From NCBI GenBank assembly GCA_026225565.1, contig JAMFTA010000083.1, forward strand, positions 1-44,975: 44,975 nt of DNA. Reading direction: 5' to 3'. A program made the translations under genes and the position numbers. This DNA comes from Caulobacter sp. Lineage in GTDB: Bacteria; Pseudomonadota; Alphaproteobacteria; Caulobacterales; Caulobacteraceae. Every line of letters starts with the position of its first letter. The first letter of the stretch is position 1. The notes under the pieces were generated by a model, which was given only the letters and a program-made list of their open reading frames with translations, was not told the origin of the DNA and ran no database searches. This document shows, piece by piece, positions 42,976 through 44,975 of the stretch.

Positions 42976-43140
42976 ATGAGCGATGCAGCGCCTCTTGAGC
43001 AGCTTGGCCCTGATTTCGCCCGTCAGGCGGAGGATAGCCAGCGCCGATTCCGCGACGCTCTTCGGGCCACGTATGATTTCATTGTCGGTGAGCGCGGGTC
43101 GGCCGGCGCTACCGCCGCTCCCTCGCGTGGCGGAAACCCC
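42976..43140 (+). pseudogene. Relic of the N terminus of a GMC-family oxidoreductase
   Basis: A short frame starting ATG 42976 reads LEQLGPDFARQAEDSQRRFRDAL, split here as LEQLGPDFARQAEDSQ and RRFRDALRATYDFIV, then GERGSAGATAA. Choline-dehydrogenase-like GMC enzymes begin with such a leader followed by YDFIV-GxGSAG, the FAD-binding start. The glycine motif is damaged, and within about 15 codons the frame drifts (a GCGGAAA stretch could come from an AEN motif), as after small deletions. The rest of the gene is gone; the next hydrolase gene starts 35 bp further on. Confidence 0.5.
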
Positions 43141-43174
43141 GCCAAGAGCCCCGACCGTGAAAGGAAGACACCTC

Positions 43175-43954
43175 ATGATAGTGAACAGGCGTACCTTCTC
43201 GACTGCCATGGTCGCCGGCGCCGCCGCGTCGCTGATTTCCGCTCAAGGCAAGGCGGCCACCGCGGGCCCGGTCGCCGCCCGCAACGTGGTCCTCGTCCAT
43301 GGATTGTTTGCCGACGGCTCGTGCTGGTCTGAGGTGATCGCGCGCTTGCAGGCGGCGGGCCTCAACGCCACCGCCGTGCAAAATCCCCTGACGACGCTGC
43401 CTGAAGCGGTCGCCTCGGCCCAGCGTGTGCTCGCGCGACAGGATGGCCCGACGGTTCTGGTCGGCCACTCCTTTTCCGGGATGATCGTCACCGAGGCGGG
43501 GATGCATCCCAATGTCTCGGCGCTCGTCTATGTGGCGGCGCGGGCGCCGGACGCGGGTGAGGACTACACGGCATTGGCCAAGACCTTTCCCACGCCGCCG
43601 GCGTCCGCCGGCATCGTGTTCGACGGCGATGAAGGGCGCCTCGCTGAGGCGGCGTTCCTGCACGATTTCGCCGGCGACCTGCCGGAAGCCACGGCGAGGG
43701 TCCTCTATGCGGTCCAGCAGCCGTTCAACAAAGCCCTGCTCACCGGCAAGACGACCCAGGCGGCCTGGCGGTCCAAGCCGAGCTTCTATGCCGTCTCGAC
43801 GCAAGACCGGACGATCGATCCCGACCTTGAACGTTTCATGGCCAAACGCATGGGCGCAAAGACCATCGAGGTGAAGTCCAGCCATCTGTCGCTGATCTCC
43901 CACCCCGACGAGATCGCCCGACTGATCCAGGAAGCTGCGGGGCTAGACACCTAG
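43175..43954 (+). CDS. Exported alpha/beta hydrolase
   Basis: A 259-residue hydrolase with a twin-arginine-like signal (NRRTFSTAMVAGAAASLISA, residues 4-23). Catalytic residues: Ser99 in GHSFSG, Asp in TQDRTIDPD and His in SSHLSLISHPDE. The VVLVHGLFADGSCW block places it with the RutD/salicylate-esterase-like group. ATG 43175 has AAGGA 10 bp upstream. It ends inside the palindrome GACACCTAGGTGTC at the left edge of the IS element, so the insertion occurred exactly at its stop codon. Confidence 0.88.
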   Translation: MIVNRRTFSTAMVAGAAASLISAQGKAATAGPVAARNVVLVHGLFADGSCWSEVIARLQAAGLNATAVQNPLTTLPEAVASAQRVLARQDGPTVLVGHSFSGMIVTEAGMHPNVSALVYVAARAPDAGEDYTALAKTFPTPPASAGIVFDGDEGRLAEAAFLHDFAGDLPEATARVLYAVQQPFNKALLTGKTTQAAWRSKPSFYAVSTQDRTIDPDLERFMAKRMGAKTIEVKSSHLSLISHPDEIARLIQEAAGLDT

Positions 43955-43955
43955 G

Positions 43956-44975
43956 TGTCATTTCCAAGAAGGTTGTTCACCCTTCGCCAAGGTGTGCGGC
44001 CTCCGATGCCGGCGTGAGGGCGTGAAGGTTATAGGTGTTGGTCCAGTCGCTGGCGGCTTGGATGCGGGCCTGTGAAGATGGATAGGGTCTGGCGTAGGCC
44101 CATTCCCTCAAGTTGCTCTGGATGAAGCGTTCGGCCTTGCCGTTGGTGCGCGGCGTGTAGGGCCGGGTGCGCACGTGGCGCAAAGCGGCGGCCTTGAGCG
44201 CGGTTGCGAAGAGCTTTGAGCGATAGGCCGATCCGTTGTCGGTCATCACGCGCTGGACGGTGACGCCGCGCCCTGCGAGCCAGGCGAGGGCGCGTTGCAG
44301 GAAGGCTGTGGTGTCCTCCTTGCGCTCACTGGGCAGGATCTCAGTGTAGGCGAGGCGCGAGGCGTCGTCGACGCAGACATGCAGGAAGTCCCAGCCATGG
44401 CCCCGGTTGGCGTGCATGCCGGGCCCGCGGGGCTTGAAGCGGTGGCCGCTGCCGTTGATCTTGCCCAGCTTCTTGATGTCCAGGTGGATCATTTCGCCCG
44501 GCTGCGCCCTTTCATAGCGGATGATCGCCGCCTTGGGCTGCAGCGCCGACAGCCGGCCCAGACCAGTCGGCGGAGGATGACGCCCACGGTGGAGCGGGCC
44601 ATGCCGAGCGCCTGGGCGATGGCTGGGCCGGTCATCCTTTGGCGCCGCAGCTGCTCGATCCGCTCGACCAGCGGCGGAGGCGTGCTGCGCGGACATCGGC
44701 GGGGCGCCGAGCTACGGTCGTGATGCCTGCGCTCGCCGCCCCGCCGATGCCGGCCGATCCATTTGCGCGCGGTCCTCAGCGACACCCCGGCCGCATCCGC
44801 AGCCGCCTGCGCCGTCCAGCCGTGCGATACCGATAGGCCAGCAGCGCTCGACCCGCAGGGGGCAGTCGGGCATTGTTGCGAACGTTCATCCGGGTCCTGC
44901 GGGCTGTGAGGTTGGTGCTTCGCAACCCCACTCTCTCAACCCAGCCCCGGGTGAACAACCTTCATAGCTTCGACA
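43956..44975 (-). mobile_element. IS481-family insertion sequence, decayed
   Basis: About 1,020 bp. The terminal inverted repeats share a perfect 14-bp core, AAGGTTGTTCACCC: left 43969-43982, right complement 44949-44962. At both ends TGTC lies 13 bp outside this core, so the element may end exactly at the window edge. The left boundary is uncertain because TGTC is also part of the palindrome at 43946-43959. The target duplication cannot be checked because the right flank is outside. Confidence 0.75.
43977..44889 (-). pseudogene. IS481-family transposase, broken by frameshifts
   Basis: Reading starts at ATG 44889 (MNVRNNARLPPAGRALL). The frame changes near 44825-44835, after which the helix-turn-helix continues (VSLRTARKWIGRH, LVERIEQLRRQRMTGPAIAQALGM). 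It changes again near 44565, where GG stands for an expected GGG (RRL-GLGRLSALQPK). The DDE catalytic core is then intact in one frame: IHLDIKKL, VMTDNGSAY and NGKAERFIQ. A third one-base deletion near 44028 removes the WHRPH end and gives an abnormal tail (LHALTPASEAAHLGEG). Three shifts make it non-functional unless several are sequencing errors. Confidence 0.82.

Overview
The window reads as a high-GC alphaproteobacterial chromosome. The best fit is Caulobacterales (Caulobacter/Phenylobacterium-like). This rests on a complete PhyR-NepR-EcfG-PhyK general stress response (GSR) locus, an Entner-Doudoroff dehydratase, a branched-chain 2-oxoacid dehydrogenase operon and large S9/DUF885 peptidases. 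The genus is an inference.

Layout. 1-2961: 3' end of a Kup potassium transporter and an exopolysaccharide Wzz/BY-kinase. 2952-7394: the GSR core, with nepR-ecfG-phyK on minus (translationally coupled) facing phyR on plus, followed by two coupled small envelope proteins of YqjD/YqjE type. 7497-13348: edd, a serine hydrolase and an S9 peptidase. 13584-17108: bkd E1alpha-E1beta-E2. 17209-19490: an L,D-transpeptidase followed by a MepK-like endopeptidase. 19811-25506: thiolase, nitronate monooxygenase and a divergent PEP-carboxylase homologue. 25508-26182: a Phd/VapC-type toxin-antitoxin pair. 26244-30354: lemA, two TPM-domain proteins and a DUF885 peptidase. 30477-32175: a 2Fe-2S protein, cytochrome c' and cytochrome b561. 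32217-35148: a cluster of stress-promoter genes. 35199-38672: an OprO/P-type porin, an RsuA-type pseudouridine synthase and an RsmC-like methyltransferase. 38806-38850: the isolated 3' half of a tRNA-Thr(CGU). From there to the window end the content is accessory: a MauG-like dihaem peroxidase, an AraC regulator with two alpha/beta hydrolases, a relic of a GMC oxidoreductase and a decayed IS481-family element.

The main result is regulatory. Five perfect matches to the EcfG promoter (GGAAC, exactly 16 bp, CGTT) occur here. Two lie divergently between nepR and phyR, as expected for the autoregulated locus. The other three lie 27 kb away. One precedes no clear protein gene but a C-rich, strongly foldable intergenic segment that looks like a GSR small RNA (compare GsrN of Caulobacter). 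The other two form a second divergent pair, serving a lipoprotein/OmpA operon on one side and a lipid-kinase/metallophosphoesterase operon on the other. The window therefore holds the GSR regulator and what looks like a compact satellite regulon.

The second structural result is the tRNA-Thr 3' half. It has the anticodon loop through CCA but no 5' half, as expected of an attachment-site footprint. It probably marks the left border of a genomic island running off the right edge.
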